A stretch of DNA of 64,000 bases, taken from assembly GCF_003807585.1 (NCBI RefSeq), contig NZ_RMBX01000005.1, forward strand, positions 1-64,000, given 5' to 3'. The notes under the pieces are model-generated. The model was not told where the DNA came from, made no database searches, and saw only the letters and a list, made by a program, of their open reading frames with translations. Shown here in pieces: positions 50,307 through 61,047 of this stretch (its first letter is position 1; each line of letters begins with the position of its first letter). A program made the translations under genes and the position numbers. The stretch comes from Chitinophaga barathri. GTDB lineage: Bacteria > Bacteroidota > Bacteroidia > Chitinophagales > Chitinophagaceae.

Positions 50307-52148
50307 TTACTTGCCTGTCAGTATCACTTCCTGCAATTTCATCAGCTCTCCGTTTATCGTGCCCGGCTTCAGTTCCAGGTCGTATGTGCCGGCGGGCAGT
50401 TGCAGGGTGGCGTATGTTTCGTTCTCTCCTATCTTTCCTTCTATCTTCTGGTTGCCGGCGGTGAGCACAAAAGTGTTGCCGTTCACACTGTTCTCCTTCA
50501 CATATTTCAGGTTCAGCTGCAGCACGGCGGGCTCATTCAGCCTGATCTTCCAGCTCAGCCACTGGTCCTGTTTTTTCCAGTTCTGCACAAAGTCCTTTTC
50601 CGCTTTCCCATCTCCGTAACCCAGGCCTTTGCCATGCAGTTCCGCATCAAATGCGCGGAGGATGTTTTGTTCTTTTGATGCCAGCAGCCGCGCTTCGTCT
50701 CCTTTGATCTCTCCTTCCACTTCCACCGCGATCACGGTGTTCACCGCATCGGGCGCTTTAGCGGGTAAGCTGAATATCCAGTCGCTGGTATTTTTCTTTT
50801 TAAAGCTCAGCGTTTTGCCGGAGGCCAGCAGCGACGCGCTTTTTATTTTTCCCTGCAATCCGCCCAGCATCAGTTCTCCGTTTGCCGGCCAGTTAAATAC
50901 ATGCAGGTACAGTTTGTTGCCTTTCCTTGTCACCTCGCCCCAGTACTGCAGCGGAAGCGGTGATGCCCCTGCCCCGTACACGCTCTCACCGTTCACTTTC
51001 AGCCAGTCGCCTATTGTATGCAGTATCACCGTGTCCCTCGGATCGATGATGCCGTTGCCCATCGGGCCGATATTCATCAGCAGGTTACCGCCCCTTGCGG
51101 TGGCTTTGGCGATCAGCTGGATGAAAAATGCAGCCGGTTTGTGACTGTTATCGTAACGGGAATACCCGTATGATTCATTCGTTGTCGGTATCGCTTCCCA
51201 GTCGCCTTCCACGGGATAAAACTCAGCGGGCCTGTCCGCGGTGTTTTTGTAGTCCCCGAAGGAAACGGCCGAACTTCTTGCCAGCCTTCCGTTCACCACC
51301 ACATTGGGATCTGTTTCACGGATGGCTTTCAGGATGCGGATGTTTTCGGACAGCGGCAGCTTGTGGGGTGTATCGAACCAGATGATGTCCGGGTGATACT
51401 TCACCAGCAGCTCTTTGATCTGCGGGATCGATTTTTCATCCACGTATTTTACCGCTTTGGGCAGCAGCTCCGGGTGATGATCGTACCAGTTGGTGCCGCC
51501 GTAGAGGTTTTTATCTCCGCCGGGGTTCTGGTAATCCCAGTCGTTGCCCGGTGCGTCAGGATGCTCCCAGTCGAATGCATGGGAATAATAAAAGCCGAAC
51601 CGGATACCGTATTTTTTGCAGGCCGCGGACAGCTCCTGCATCGGGTCCCTTTTGAACGCCGAGTTCCTTATTGTGTAATCGCCAATGGCTGAAGGATACA
51701 TCGCCACACCGTCGTGATGTTTGGCGGTGATGATGAGGTACTTCATACCCGCGTCTTTTATCAGCCTCACCCATTCATCCGCGTTAAAATCAACGGGGTT
51801 GAATGTTTTGATCAGTTGCTGCGCGTATTCTCCTCTTGGTATTTTTTCCTTCCGCATCAGGTGCTCCGCATACCCGCCTACTTTTTTCCCTTTCCACTCA
51901 CCGCCCGGTACGGAATACACTCCCCAGTGAATAAAACATCCAAACTTCGCTTCGCGCCACCATGCGATGCGCGCATCGTGGTTTTTCATGGAAGCCGTCC
52001 ACCAGCCATCCACTGCATCCGCAATGGCAATGCTATCCCTCTTCGCTGCTTTCTGCATCAGGATGCCGTCATCATCTCCCTTGAACTGCGCCAGCCCCTG
52101 TATCGATGCGCCCAGTAATGCCGCCGTTATGATGATTGTTATTTTCAT
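50307..52148 (-). CDS. Alpha-L-fucosidase, GH29
   Basis: A 613-residue exported enzyme (signal peptide 1-20). The GH29 barrel carries [47 protein letters not shown] and the nucleophile Asp in [10 protein letters not shown] beta-sandwich follows the barrel (about 410-500) and a CBM-like segment closes the protein ([36 protein letters not shown]). It removes terminal alpha-L-fucose with retention. The ATG overlaps the GH95 stop codon (ATGA), so the two fucosidases are made together. Confidence 0.93.
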   Translation of the reverse strand: MKITIIITAALLGASIQGLAQFKGDDDGILMQKAAKRDSIAIADAVDGWWTASMKNHDARIAWWREAKFGCFIHWGVYSVPGGEWKGKKVGGYAEHLMRKEKIPRGEYAQQLIKTFNPVDFNADEWVRLIKDAGMKYLIITAKHHDGVAMYPSAIGDYTIRNSAFKRDPMQELSAACKKYGIRFGFYYSHAFDWEHPDAPGNDWDYQNPGGDKNLYGGTNWYDHHPELLPKAVKYVDEKSIPQIKELLVKYHPDIIWFDTPHKLPLSENIRILKAIRETDPNVVVNGRLARSSAVSFGDYKNTADRPAEFYPVEGDWEAIPTTNESYGYSRYDNSHKPAAFFIQLIAKATARGGNLLMNIGPMGNGIIDPRDTVILHTIGDWLKVNGESVYGAGASPLPLQYWGEVTRKGNKLYLHVFNWPANGELMLGGLQGKIKSASLLASGKTLSFKKKNTSDWIFSLPAKAPDAVNTVIAVEVEGEIKGDEARLLASKEQNILRAFDAELHGKGLGYGDGKAEKDFVQNWKKQDQWLSWKIRLNEPAVLQLNLKYVKENSVNGNTFVLTAGNQKIEGKIGENETYATLQLPAGTYDLELKPGTINGELMKLQEVILTGK

Positions 52149-54688
52149 AGTGCGGTGATGGTTGTGGTGCCTGCGGATATTGTTATAGCCTGGTCAACTA
52201 CGGGTTTCAGGTCCAGCGAAGGCAGTTTGCCCGCATCTCCGATCACTTTATTCACAGCAAAACCGTAGTCTTTTATTTCTTTTTTATCTGCTTTAATACC
52301 GTTTGCCTGGCTGATGTTCACTTTCTGCCCGGTGCGGATCGTTTGTGCACCCTGGTTCACTTTCGAACGGATCACCGCTTGTTGCAGCACCCCGTTTTTC
52401 CAAGCGATATCTACCTCCATGCCGCCTTTTATTCTCAGCCCTTTCACGCTGCCGGTGGGCCATGCGGAGGGCAATGCGGGCAGCAGGTGGATCACGCCGT
52501 CGTGGCTCTGCACGAACATTTCGGTGATGCCGGACACTACGCCGAAGTTGCCGTCTATCTGGAAGGGCGGGTGGGCATCAAAGAGGTTCGCATAAGAACC
52601 GCCGCTGCTGTCCCCCACACTGATAGAATCGATCGTTGCGAGGAAGAGTTGTTTGTTCAGCATGGTGTAGGCATGATCGCCGTCTTCCAGCCTCGCCCAC
52701 CAGTTGATCTTCCATGCTTTGGACCATCCTGTGCCTCCGTCGCCTCTCAGCAGCAGGCTTTGTTTGGCGGCCGCTGCCAGTTCAGGCTGACGGCGCGGTG
52801 TGATCACGTTGCCGGGATATACGCCGTACAAATGGCTCAGGTGGCGGTGTTTGTCCTTTGCGTCATCCCAGTCCAGGTACCATTCCTGCAATTGGCCTAA
52901 TCTGCCCGTGTGGAAAGGATACATGTTCTTCAGCACAAATTTCATCTGCTTCACGAAAGCGGGATCTTTTCCCAACGTCTCCGCGGCCAGAATGGTGCGG
53001 TTCAGCAGATCATGGATGATAGACAGGTCCATGGTGGAAGCGATGCTTACAGAACCTTTTCGCTCTCCATTCACCAGGAAGTTGTTTTCCGGTGAAGTGG
53101 AGGGGTTCGTCACCCATTGGCCGTCCGGATTTTTCACCATCCAGCCCACCATAAATTCCGCCGCACCTTTCATGAGCGGGTATGCTGTATCTGCAAGGAA
53201 TTTTTCATTCCCGGTGTATGTATAGTGATCCCAGAGATGACGGCAGAACCAGGCTCCGGCCATGGGCCAGATGCCCCAGCGCGGGTCGCCTTTCGGGTCT
53301 TTCCAGTCAAAGCCGCCGCTGGGTGAGGTGATGGCCCAGATGTCCGTGTTGTGATGCACGGTCCAGCCTTTCATGCCGTAATTCACCTGTGCGGTCTTTT
53401 CCCCGTTCTTCGCCAGCTGCGCGATAAAATCGAACAGCGGGGTGGCGCATTCGTCCAGGTTCGCGGTTTCAACAGGCCAGTAATTCATCTGGGTGTTGAT
53501 ATTCACCGTATAGTTCGAGCCCCATGGCGGCTGCATTTTGTCGTTCCAGAGGCCTTGCAGGTTCATGGCCGGCCCGCCTTTACGGGAGCCTGCAATCATG
53601 AGATAACGCCCGTACTGGTACAGCAGCGTGGTGAGCTGCGGGTCGCGGTTGCCTCCAGCCAGCGTGTATTCCCGGAGCCTAACGTCCGTCGGTTTAGGTG
53701 CGGAGGTATCTTTTCCAAGGTCCAGTTTCACACGGTTAAATAAAGCCGTGTAGTCGCCGAGATGCGTTTTCAGCAGGTTGTCAAAATTTGCTGAGCCGGC
53801 TTTCGACAAATGTTTCACCGCTTCTTCCGCCGGGTTTTTCCCCGCGCTCACGGGATTGTTGAACGGGCCGTTGTAGCTGGTGCCGATGGAAAGCAGCAGT
53901 ACCGCTTCCGTGGCGCCTTTTACGGTAAGGCCTTTGTCGTCCACTTTGCTGGAGCCGCCTTTCAGGCGGGCCTGCAGGTGCACTTCATATTTGATGCCGT
54001 TCTGCGGATCGTATTCAAACGTCCTTTTTTCATATGGCCTGTGCGGCACATAACTTGGGCATTGACCACTGAGTACGATATACCCGTCATTCTTTTTAGA
54101 GAGTGTAACGGGCATGGGATTATCAAACAAGGCCTGAAAGTTCAGCGCGCCGGCCTTGCTGCTCCGCCAGCGTATCACCAGCAGTTGCGCGGGATAGCTC
54201 ACGAATGTTTCTCTTGTATATTCCACGCCGCCGGAAGTATATTTCACGGTGGCAAGTGCTTTATTCAGATCCAGCGAACGTTCATAACCTTTTACGTCAT
54301 TCACCGGCCCATCGTTCTTTAATAACAGGTTGCCCAGCGTCAGGTAACGGGCGCTGTAGGGGCCCAGCATGAGCCTGCTCAGCGAATCCGCTTTCATATA
54401 TTCGCCTTTCCACAAAGCTTCTCTTACGAATGGCAGCGTGGTGCGGGCGCCCGGGTTGTTCCCGTCAGACGGGCTGCCGCTCCACAGGAATGCTTCATTT
54501 AACTGGAGCTTTTCCTGCTGAACGGAACCGAATATCATGGCTCCGATACGTCCGTTCCCCACCGGGAGCGCTTCGTTCCAGTTCGCGGCCGGCTGGCGAT
54601 ACCAGAGCTTCAGCAGGGGGTCGCCCTGTTGAGCCTGTGCGTGGAACGGTACCGTAAATAATATGATCCCTGCGATCAATCCTTTCAT
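52145..54688 (-). CDS. Alpha-L-fucosidase, GH95
   Basis: An 847-residue exported enzyme (signal peptide 1-19). The GH95 parts are [23 protein letters not shown] at the start, [12 protein letters not shown] (the two catalytic-water Asn), [11 protein letters not shown] with the general-acid Glu, and [11 protein letters not shown] with the conserved Asp. It removes alpha-1,2-linked fucose (or related galactose) with inversion. First gene of the operon GH95-GH29-lyase; a GGAAGG sits directly before the ATG. The 362-bp gap upstream carries two LacI-type palindromes. Confidence 0.93.
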   Translation of the reverse strand: MKGLIAGIILFTVPFHAQAQQGDPLLKLWYRQPAANWNEALPVGNGRIGAMIFGSVQQEKLQLNEAFLWSGSPSDGNNPGARTTLPFVREALWKGEYMKADSLSRLMLGPYSARYLTLGNLLLKNDGPVNDVKGYERSLDLNKALATVKYTSGGVEYTRETFVSYPAQLLVIRWRSSKAGALNFQALFDNPMPVTLSKKNDGYIVLSGQCPSYVPHRPYEKRTFEYDPQNGIKYEVHLQARLKGGSSKVDDKGLTVKGATEAVLLLSIGTSYNGPFNNPVSAGKNPAEEAVKHLSKAGSANFDNLLKTHLGDYTALFNRVKLDLGKDTSAPKPTDVRLREYTLAGGNRDPQLTTLLYQYGRYLMIAGSRKGGPAMNLQGLWNDKMQPPWGSNYTVNINTQMNYWPVETANLDECATPLFDFIAQLAKNGEKTAQVNYGMKGWTVHHNTDIWAITSPSGGFDWKDPKGDPRWGIWPMAGAWFCRHLWDHYTYTGNEKFLADTAYPLMKGAAEFMVGWMVKNPDGQWVTNPSTSPENNFLVNGERKGSVSIASTMDLSIIHDLLNRTILAAETLGKDPAFVKQMKFVLKNMYPFHTGRLGQLQEWYLDWDDAKDKHRHLSHLYGVYPGNVITPRRQPELAAAAKQSLLLRGDGGTGWSKAWKINWWARLEDGDHAYTMLNKQLFLATIDSISVGDSSGGSYANLFDAHPPFQIDGNFGVVSGITEMFVQSHDGVIHLLPALPSAWPTGSVKGLRIKGGMEVDIAWKNGVLQQAVIRSKVNQGAQTIRTGQKVNISQANGIKADKKEIKDYGFAVNKVIGDAGKLPSLDLKPVVDQAITISAGTTTITAL

Positions 54689-54912
54689 CCTTCCTGTAGT
54701 TTAAGCAATTGGCATTGGTTACGACTGTAGCGCGATCTGATCAAATCTCATGCTTGCCGCTATCCACAGGGAGTACGGTTACGCACCGTACCGCCCGTGA
54801 ATTGCAGCGAAGCATGATTTGTGTAATGAAAGTGTGGTGACTGATCTTCATAACGCGGTGCCGCTTCGTGCGGCATATATAATTAAAGAATTAGAATCTG
54901 AAGTGACATTTA

Positions 54913-54924
54913 GCAAACGTTTGC
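54913..54924. promoter_or_regulatory. LacI-type operator 1
   Basis: GCAAACGTTTGC is a perfect 12-bp palindrome with a central CG, the usual shape of LacI/GalR-family sites. It lies 225 bp upstream of the GH95 start. Confidence 0.55.
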
Positions 54925-54978
54925 ATTAATCCGGCTGGTTACGTTTTAAAACACGCCCTGAATATAATATCGAAATTA

Positions 54979-54992
54979 TGCAATCGGTTGCA
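54979..54992. promoter_or_regulatory. LacI-type operator 2
   Basis: TGCAATCGGTTGCA is a near-perfect 14-bp palindrome with central CG, centred 67 bp from operator 1. The pair could hold a looping repressor. Confidence 0.55.
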
Positions 54993-55050
54993 AATTAGGA
55001 AACATTATTTTAACTATTGTTAGTATTGGATTCGCATTTTACAAAATGGT

Positions 55051-56355
55051 TTATATCGCCGGACTGGTGAATCCCAACCGTTGAAGACCGGTTTTCACTT
55101 CCGGGCAGCTCATGAAAAGCCGCCACAGTAGCCCACTCCTGTAGTTTTCTATCATCACCACAATAGGTCCCTGGTCTATAGCGAGGTACTGATAGTCAAA
55201 CCAATTGACGGTTTCATTGAACGCATCGTAAAATCCATATTCTCCCCAAAGCCGGTCCCCCACCTTATTATAGAAGTACTTCAGCGCCTGCATGGAATAT
55301 TCGGGCGTGTAAGGAAATGAAGACAAGGCCGCGGTGGGGGTGATCACGCCAAGATCGTTCGTTGGTGAGTGCGCGTTATAGAACTCATGGTTGTCGCTGG
55401 CGGTGAGGCCCCAGCAATCCTCGCCGTAACCTTTGAACTTCTTCGGGTTTTCTATGCAGTACTGGCGGTTGATAAGCGTATGGTTTTTATTCTGCTCCCA
55501 ATAATCGGCATATTGATCTTTCAGGCCGCGCGGGTCCAGCCCGAGGAATGAATAATGCGCAAAAAACAGCGGGCCGCCATAAGGAAAGCCCAACGGCAGT
55601 TTGATACCATAATATTCCCGTGCCGTGGAAAAGAAGGTGCTTACCGCCCAGCCGTTGTGATAGGCTTTGGCGGAAATGAGATAGTTCGGCGAAGAAGCCG
55701 CCAGCACATACGCGATCAGGCATTCGTTCCAGCCGCGTATCTGGTGGTTCATAGCCCAGCCGCTATTCGGGCTCCAGTGCCAGTACAATACTTCCTGCCC
55801 GCCCTGGGTGTACCAGTTCCACTCCGTTTCCGCCCACATCCAGGTGATCTTGTTGCGCAGTTCCTGTTCTTTGGGCGTATTGCCGGTGAAATACTGGCGT
55901 ACGCTCAGCAGCCCCTGCCACATAAAGGCGGATTCCACCACATCTCCCCCATCGTCCCTCCGGCTGAAAGGGACCGTTTTACCGGTGGCGCCGTTCAGCC
56001 AGTGCGGCCACATACCGTGGTAATGATCGGCTTTGTACAGGAAGTTCACGATCTTCAGCAAACGCTCCAGCCCCTGCTCCCTGGTTATGAACTTCCGCTC
56101 GATGCCCACCAGGATCGCCATCACGCCAAAACCGGAGCCGCCCACGGTCACCACTTCGGGCGTAACGGTGCGCTCCGGCGCCAGGCCGGACACGGGGTGG
56201 GCAAACTTCCAGAAATAATCAAAGGTCCGTTGCTGCACGAGCGTCAGCAAAGCAGAGTCCCCCAGCCGTGGCCGGGGGAAATTTTTTTTCTTTTGCGCCG
56301 TTGCCGGCAATACAAATATGGTACAGCAAATAATGCAGATCAGGCGACGTGTCAT
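55051..56355 (-). CDS. GH144-like glucanase (glucoamylase-family fold)
   Basis: A 434-residue exported enzyme (signal peptide 1-20, ending TAQ) of the PF10091 group, which includes GH144 endo-beta-1,2-glucanases. Family strings are RTFDYFWKFAHPVSGLAPERT, VTVGGSGFGVMAILVGIERK, WPHWLNGATGKTVPFSRRDD, LYWHWSPNSGWAMNH, CWGLTASDNHEFYNAHSPTN and LWGEYGFYDAFNETVNW. Substrate is probably a beta-glucan or related chain; exact linkage cannot be read. It lies 116 nt after susD on the same strand, with a hairpin between. Confidence 0.88.
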   Translation of the reverse strand: MTRRLICIICCTIFVLPATAQKKKNFPRPRLGDSALLTLVQQRTFDYFWKFAHPVSGLAPERTVTPEVVTVGGSGFGVMAILVGIERKFITREQGLERLLKIVNFLYKADHYHGMWPHWLNGATGKTVPFSRRDDGGDVVESAFMWQGLLSVRQYFTGNTPKEQELRNKITWMWAETEWNWYTQGGQEVLYWHWSPNSGWAMNHQIRGWNECLIAYVLAASSPNYLISAKAYHNGWAVSTFFSTAREYYGIKLPLGFPYGGPLFFAHYSFLGLDPRGLKDQYADYWEQNKNHTLINRQYCIENPKKFKGYGEDCWGLTASDNHEFYNAHSPTNDLGVITPTAALSSFPYTPEYSMQALKYFYNKVGDRLWGEYGFYDAFNETVNWFDYQYLAIDQGPIVVMIENYRSGLLWRLFMSCPEVKTGLQRLGFTSPAI

Positions 56356-56409
56356 ATTATCGGCGTTGTTGTTTCAAATTACAGTTTTTTGTTCATGCAG
56401 TGGATGGAT

Positions 56410-56453
56410 CAACCCGACGCAAAAGCTGCTCTTTGCAGTCCCGCGCCGGGTTG
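56410..56453 (-). repeat. Hairpin between susD and the GH144-like gene
   Basis: CAACCCGACGC (56410-56420) and GCGCCGGGTTG (56443-56453) pair with one mismatch around a 22-nt loop, without T-run. A stem of this kind may let susC/susD mRNA outlive the enzyme mRNA. Confidence 0.45.
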
Positions 56454-56471
56454 AAATATATTGCCCCGGCA

Positions 56472-57971
56472 TTAATTATATCCCGGGTTCTGCGTGAGAC
56501 GGTTATTACTCAGCAGTCTCTGGTCCTGCGGAATGGGGAACAGTTCGTTTTTATTATCCACGAAGTTTTTCCCATGCGCACGCATCACCACGCCCGCGCG
56601 GCCGGTGCGCACCAGGTCCCAGAAGCGGTCATGCTCCATGGCCAGCTCCACCCTTCTTTCCCTCCATATCTTCAAACGCAGGTCCGCCTGCCCGCCTGAA
56701 ACTGCATTCGGCAGTCCGGCTCGTTTACGTACAATATTCAGCTTTGCCAGCGCTTCGCCGGTATTGCCCAGCTCATTGGCCGCTTCGGCATATTGCAGCA
56801 ATAATTCACCGTAACGCAGCACGCGGAGGTTTTTGGGCGTACGGTCCGGGCTGTTGCAATAGGGTTCCTGCGTGCGGCTGTGATAAGCTTTGTAATTATA
56901 ACGGTCGTTTTCCACGGAATCGCGGCTGGGTACGCGGAAGCCATCCCAGAGCACGGTGCCGTTCGGCTGAATGGTAATGATAGTGGCTTCTCTCCTTTTA
57001 TCGCCGGGCTCGTAAGCGGCTACCAGGTCCGCGGTGGGATTATTAAACCCAAACCCGAAGTCCGACCAGCCCCTTCTGGCACGGATGCCCTGGCTATTCG
57101 CATACAGCTCGATAGCGGCGTTGCAGGCCGCGTTGGTACCGGTCTGTACTTCAAAGATGGATTCAATGGAATTGGCCCCCCTGGTACGCCAGATATCGGC
57201 ATAATTGGAAAGGGTATCATACAGCCCGGAAGTAATGACCGCCTGGCTCAGCTCGAATGTTTTCTGCCAGTTCTTCTGGTACATATATACTTTCCCGAGC
57301 AGCATCTGCGCCGCGCCTTTGGTAATACGGCCCACCGGTGTTGCGCCTTTCAGCGGCAGGTTGTCTACCGCAAACTGAAGGTCTTCTATGATCAGGGCAT
57401 AAATATCCGCAGCGGTAGCCCGTGTCTGGAAAGCGTCCGAGTTTGCTTCTTCAGGCGTAGGCACCCTGTCTATTTTGGGTACGCCGCCATAAGTACGTAC
57501 GAGGTTAAAATAGAAATACCCGCGCAGGAAACGCACTTCGCCGATCAGCCTGTTCTTATCGGCTTCATCGATGGGGCTCAGCGGCAGTTTGTCCAGCGCC
57601 TGGTTCGCGCGCGCAATGGCCTGGTAATATCCCGTCCATAAATTACCTACAATGGCATTCGTGGGGCCGTAGGTGAAATTATCTATTTCCAGCGCAGGGC
57701 TGTAATCCTGCGGTGTGCTGCCTTTGTCCGCATCGTCGCTGACGATGCTGGTGAGCGTGATGAACTGGAGACCGTGCACATCAGGCCCGAAGCCGCCCAG
57801 CCACATCACATTGTACACGCCGTTCGTAAGGTCCACGGCCGCATTCGGGTTCGTGCGTATTTCTTCTTCGGTAACCCTGCCTTGTGGCGGAATATCCAGG
57901 AAACCATCTCCGCAGCCCGTATACAAAAGTATGGCCGTTAATAGCAGTGGTATATAGATCAGTTTTTTCAT
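56472..57971 (-). CDS. SusD/RagB-family glycan-binding lipoprotein
   Basis: A 499-residue surface lipoprotein; the lipobox ILLYTGC puts lipid on Cys20. After it come DGFLDIPPQGRVTEEEIRTN, a TPR-like helical body (ARANQALDKLPLSPIDEADK and EVRFLRGYFYFNLVRTYGGV), and the C-terminal NIVRKRAGLPN and RRVELAMEHDRFWDLVRTGR, all classical for SusD. It binds the glycan before SusC import. Ten nt downstream of susC. Confidence 0.95.
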   Translation of the reverse strand: MKKLIYIPLLLTAILLYTGCGDGFLDIPPQGRVTEEEIRTNPNAAVDLTNGVYNVMWLGGFGPDVHGLQFITLTSIVSDDADKGSTPQDYSPALEIDNFTYGPTNAIVGNLWTGYYQAIARANQALDKLPLSPIDEADKNRLIGEVRFLRGYFYFNLVRTYGGVPKIDRVPTPEEANSDAFQTRATAADIYALIIEDLQFAVDNLPLKGATPVGRITKGAAQMLLGKVYMYQKNWQKTFELSQAVITSGLYDTLSNYADIWRTRGANSIESIFEVQTGTNAACNAAIELYANSQGIRARRGWSDFGFGFNNPTADLVAAYEPGDKRREATIITIQPNGTVLWDGFRVPSRDSVENDRYNYKAYHSRTQEPYCNSPDRTPKNLRVLRYGELLLQYAEAANELGNTGEALAKLNIVRKRAGLPNAVSGGQADLRLKIWRERRVELAMEHDRFWDLVRTGRAGVVMRAHGKNFVDNKNELFPIPQDQRLLSNNRLTQNPGYN

Positions 57972-57981
57972 GATGTCGCAT

Positions 57982-60900
57982 TTAAAATGTTACGTTCAAG
58001 CCTATCGCAAAGGTTTTTGTAGTGGGGTACGGATAAAGCTCTATACCTGCATCCAGCGGGCTGGTGCTGTTCTGTAAAGACAGGAACCCGTCCCGCTTGG
58101 TAGCGCCGGATACCAGTTCTGGTGAGAAGCCGGTGAACTTCTTAATGGTAAAGAGGTTCTGCGAGGTCAGGTATATCCTCAGCCGTTCGAATTTTATACG
58201 CTCGAGCACTGCTTTCGGAAGCGAATACCCCAGTGTGATATTGTTCATCCTGAAGAAGTTGCCGGATTCGATAAAATAATCTGAAGCGGGCGTGCTGCCC
58301 AGCAGTACCCTTGGGTCCGTGGTGGAGGGCCGGGCAGAGGTCCAGCGTTTGTCCGCATAACTGGCTTCTATGTTATCTGTGATCTCGTAACGGAACGCCT
58401 TTTTACCATTGTAGATTTTATTCCCCGCGTTGCCATAAAAGTCCACGCTAAAATCAAAACTTTTGTAGTTGGCGCCCAGGTTGATGCCGTAGTAGAGTTT
58501 CGGCTGATAACTTCCGGCGTACACACGGTCATCGGAGTTGATCAGCCCGTCCCCGTTTGCATCGCGGTAGCGCAGGTCACCGGGTGCGGCGTTCGGCTGT
58601 ATCTTCCCGCCGTCTTTATTCAGGTAATTGTCGATCTCTGCCTGGTTCTGGAACACGCCTTCCGCATCCAGCACAAAAAAACTGCCGATAGGCTGGCCGT
58701 TGTCGGTTTTGGTGATATTGCCCTGCTGGCCTACGCCACCACGGAACAGCGGCTGGCCCTGGTTGAGGCCCGTCACTTTATTGTCGTTGAGCGTAAGGTT
58801 GCCGCCGATGGTATAGTTGAAGTCATCGGAGATCTTGTCTTTCCAGCCCAGGGTAAATTCCCAGCCCTTGTTCACAAAAGAACCGGCGTTCGTGGTGTAT
58901 TCATTGTCCGGGTCACCCAGCAGGCCGGGTATCCGCACGGTCACCAGTGCGTCGATGGTTTCTTTGTTATAGTAGTTTACTTCACCGGTCAGCCTGCTGT
59001 CCATCATGCTGAACTCCAGTCCGAAGTCGTATTCCTGCGTGGTTTCCCATTTCAGGTTCCGGTCTTTAATGTCGGACAGGTTTGTGCCCAGCGTGGCTGT
59101 GCCGTTGAAGAAATAAAGCAGCCCGGAGTTGGCCGTGAGTATATACAGGTTGGAAGCGATATTGTCGTTGCCGATGCGCCCCCAGCTGCCGCGGAGCTTC
59201 AGGAAGTTGAACAGCTTCTGGTTCTGCATAAAGTCTTCCTGCGAGATCACCCAGCCCAGGCCTACCGCGGGGAAATAACCGTTCCGGTTATCCGAGGGGA
59301 AACGCGAGGAAGCATCGTTACGGAAAGATGCGGAGAGCAGGTATTTGTCGTCGTAACTGTAGTTCACCCTCGCCAGTATGGAGGTACGGGCGTATTTGTC
59401 GCCGTCCGAAGTATTGGTGGAAGTGTTTGGGTCACCGGCGATGAGATACCAGAGGTCCGTGCTGTTCGGCACATTCCGGCGGGAGCCTTCGATGTAGTCC
59501 CCTGCGTATTTCTGTGCGGTATAACCCGCCAGCACGGTGAGGTCATGTTTGTCAAACCGCTGCTGGTAAGTAGCGGTATTTTCCCACAGCCATTCGGTGC
59601 CTTGTTCTTTTACGATGGTCAGCTGGCTTTCAGGCCGCTGCTGGTTGCCGCCCGCCACCAGGAAGGTGACTTCGTCGTTGAGGTATTTATCATTGTATTT
59701 ACGCCTGTTCTGGAAGCCCTGGTTCACGCCGATGCTGGAGCGCAGGCGGAGCCATTTCCAGGGGGAATATTCGAGATAAGTGGTTCCCTGGAGGCGGTTC
59801 TCATAGATCTCGTCATTTGTTTTATCCAGCGTCAGGATGGGGTTGCCTACGTTCTGGAAAGCGGAGGTATTGCCGTAGCGCCCGTCCCGCTTGATGGGGA
59901 TCACCGGCGCGGCGCGGTAAGTATTGGTGTAAATGTCATCCAGTTGCACAAAGTCTGTTTCATTGTGCATGTACGACAGCTGCGTGACGAATTTCAGTTT
60001 GTCCTCCACGATGTTCCACTCATTGTTCGAACGGATCGTGAAGCGGTCGTACTGGTTGTTCCGCACAATGCCCTGGTCTGTAAGGTACCCGACGTTGAAG
60101 TAATACAGGAACTTTTCACTGCCGCCGGAGAGGGATATATTATGCGTCTGCTGGAAACCTTTCCGCAGCACATCCCCGTACCAGTCTGTATCGGCGCCGA
60201 AGTCCGGGATAGTCACCTGCGGGCCTGCATCCGCCAGGAAGGCGGTGTATTGCTGGGTATTGGCCATTTCCACGAGATTGGCGGCCTGGCGCCAGCCCGC
60301 GGTCATGTTGTAGCTCACTTCCATTTTGCCGGCCTGGCCGCGTTTGGTAGTGATGATGATCACGCCGTTTGCCCCGCGCACACCATAAATAGCGGCCGAG
60401 GATGCATCTTTCAGTACATCCATGCTCACGATGTCCGCCGTATTGATGTTGCGGATGTCGTTGGTAAGAATGCCGTCCACCACATACAGCGGTTCCGCTC
60501 CCGCGAGCATACTACCCGTACCGCGTACACGCACCTGCGGTTGCGATCCGGGCTGGCCAGAACTGATGATCTGCACACCGGCCAGTTTGCCCTGCACACC
60601 CTGGGTAGCGGTGTTCACCGGTTGTTTGGCAATTTCTTCGCCCCGCACGCTGCCCACAGCGCCGGTAACGTCCCTTTTGCGGCGGGTGCCGTACCCTACC
60701 ACCACCACCTGTTCCAGTTCGGAAGCGGAGGAAGTCATCACCACATCCACTGTAGTGCGCCCCGCGAGGGCAATTTCCTGCTGCGTATACCCGATGTACG
60801 AGAATTGCAGTGTGGCGTTGGCATCGGGCACATTGATGGAATAAGTGCCGTCCGGCTGGGTGACCGTGCCCGTGGAGGTGCCTTTTACCTGGATGGTAAC

Positions 60901-61047
60901 GCCGGGAATAGGTGCGCCGTCACTGCCTTTGACGGTGCCTTTTATGGTAATGGCCTGCATAAACGCGCCCGAACCACGGGCAAGTGTGGCAAGGGGTTGC
61001 AGGAATAGCCATAAGAAAACGGAATACAGTAGTAAGCCTGGTTTCAT
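57982..61047 (-). CDS. SusC/RagA-family TonB-dependent transporter
   Basis: A 1021-residue outer-membrane transporter. The signal region is followed by a carboxypeptidase-regulatory-like domain (about 33-115, IKGTVKGSDGAPIPGVTIQV), the SusC signature VVVGYGTRRKRDVTGAVGSV, the plug (NTATQGVQGKLAGVQIISSG, AEPLYVVDGILTNDI, SAAIYGVRGANGVIIITTKR) and a barrel ending GLNVTF. First gene of the susC-susD-GH144-like unit. It imports oligosaccharides released by the locus enzymes. Confidence 0.95.
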   Translation of the reverse strand: MKPGLLLYSVFLWLFLQPLATLARGSGAFMQAITIKGTVKGSDGAPIPGVTIQVKGTSTGTVTQPDGTYSINVPDANATLQFSYIGYTQQEIALAGRTTVDVVMTSSASELEQVVVVGYGTRRKRDVTGAVGSVRGEEIAKQPVNTATQGVQGKLAGVQIISSGQPGSQPQVRVRGTGSMLAGAEPLYVVDGILTNDIRNINTADIVSMDVLKDASSAAIYGVRGANGVIIITTKRGQAGKMEVSYNMTAGWRQAANLVEMANTQQYTAFLADAGPQVTIPDFGADTDWYGDVLRKGFQQTHNISLSGGSEKFLYYFNVGYLTDQGIVRNNQYDRFTIRSNNEWNIVEDKLKFVTQLSYMHNETDFVQLDDIYTNTYRAAPVIPIKRDGRYGNTSAFQNVGNPILTLDKTNDEIYENRLQGTTYLEYSPWKWLRLRSSIGVNQGFQNRRKYNDKYLNDEVTFLVAGGNQQRPESQLTIVKEQGTEWLWENTATYQQRFDKHDLTVLAGYTAQKYAGDYIEGSRRNVPNSTDLWYLIAGDPNTSTNTSDGDKYARTSILARVNYSYDDKYLLSASFRNDASSRFPSDNRNGYFPAVGLGWVISQEDFMQNQKLFNFLKLRGSWGRIGNDNIASNLYILTANSGLLYFFNGTATLGTNLSDIKDRNLKWETTQEYDFGLEFSMMDSRLTGEVNYYNKETIDALVTVRIPGLLGDPDNEYTTNAGSFVNKGWEFTLGWKDKISDDFNYTIGGNLTLNDNKVTGLNQGQPLFRGGVGQQGNITKTDNGQPIGSFFVLDAEGVFQNQAEIDNYLNKDGGKIQPNAAPGDLRYRDANGDGLINSDDRVYAGSYQPKLYYGINLGANYKSFDFSVDFYGNAGNKIYNGKKAFRYEITDNIEASYADKRWTSARPSTTDPRVLLGSTPASDYFIESGNFFRMNNITLGYSLPKAVLERIKFERLRIYLTSQNLFTIKKFTGFSPELVSGATKRDGFLSLQNSTSPLDAGIELYPYPTTKTFAIGLNVTF

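Larger units (their letters stand above)
54689..55050. other. Regulatory gap upstream of the fucosidase operon
   Basis: No gene. It holds two LacI-type palindromes (54913-54924, 54979-54992), the inverted repeat GTTTTAAAAC between them (54943-54952) and a leader hairpin GTACGGT-TACGC-ACCGTAC (54773-54791). I cannot pick a clear -7 element. Confidence 0.6.
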
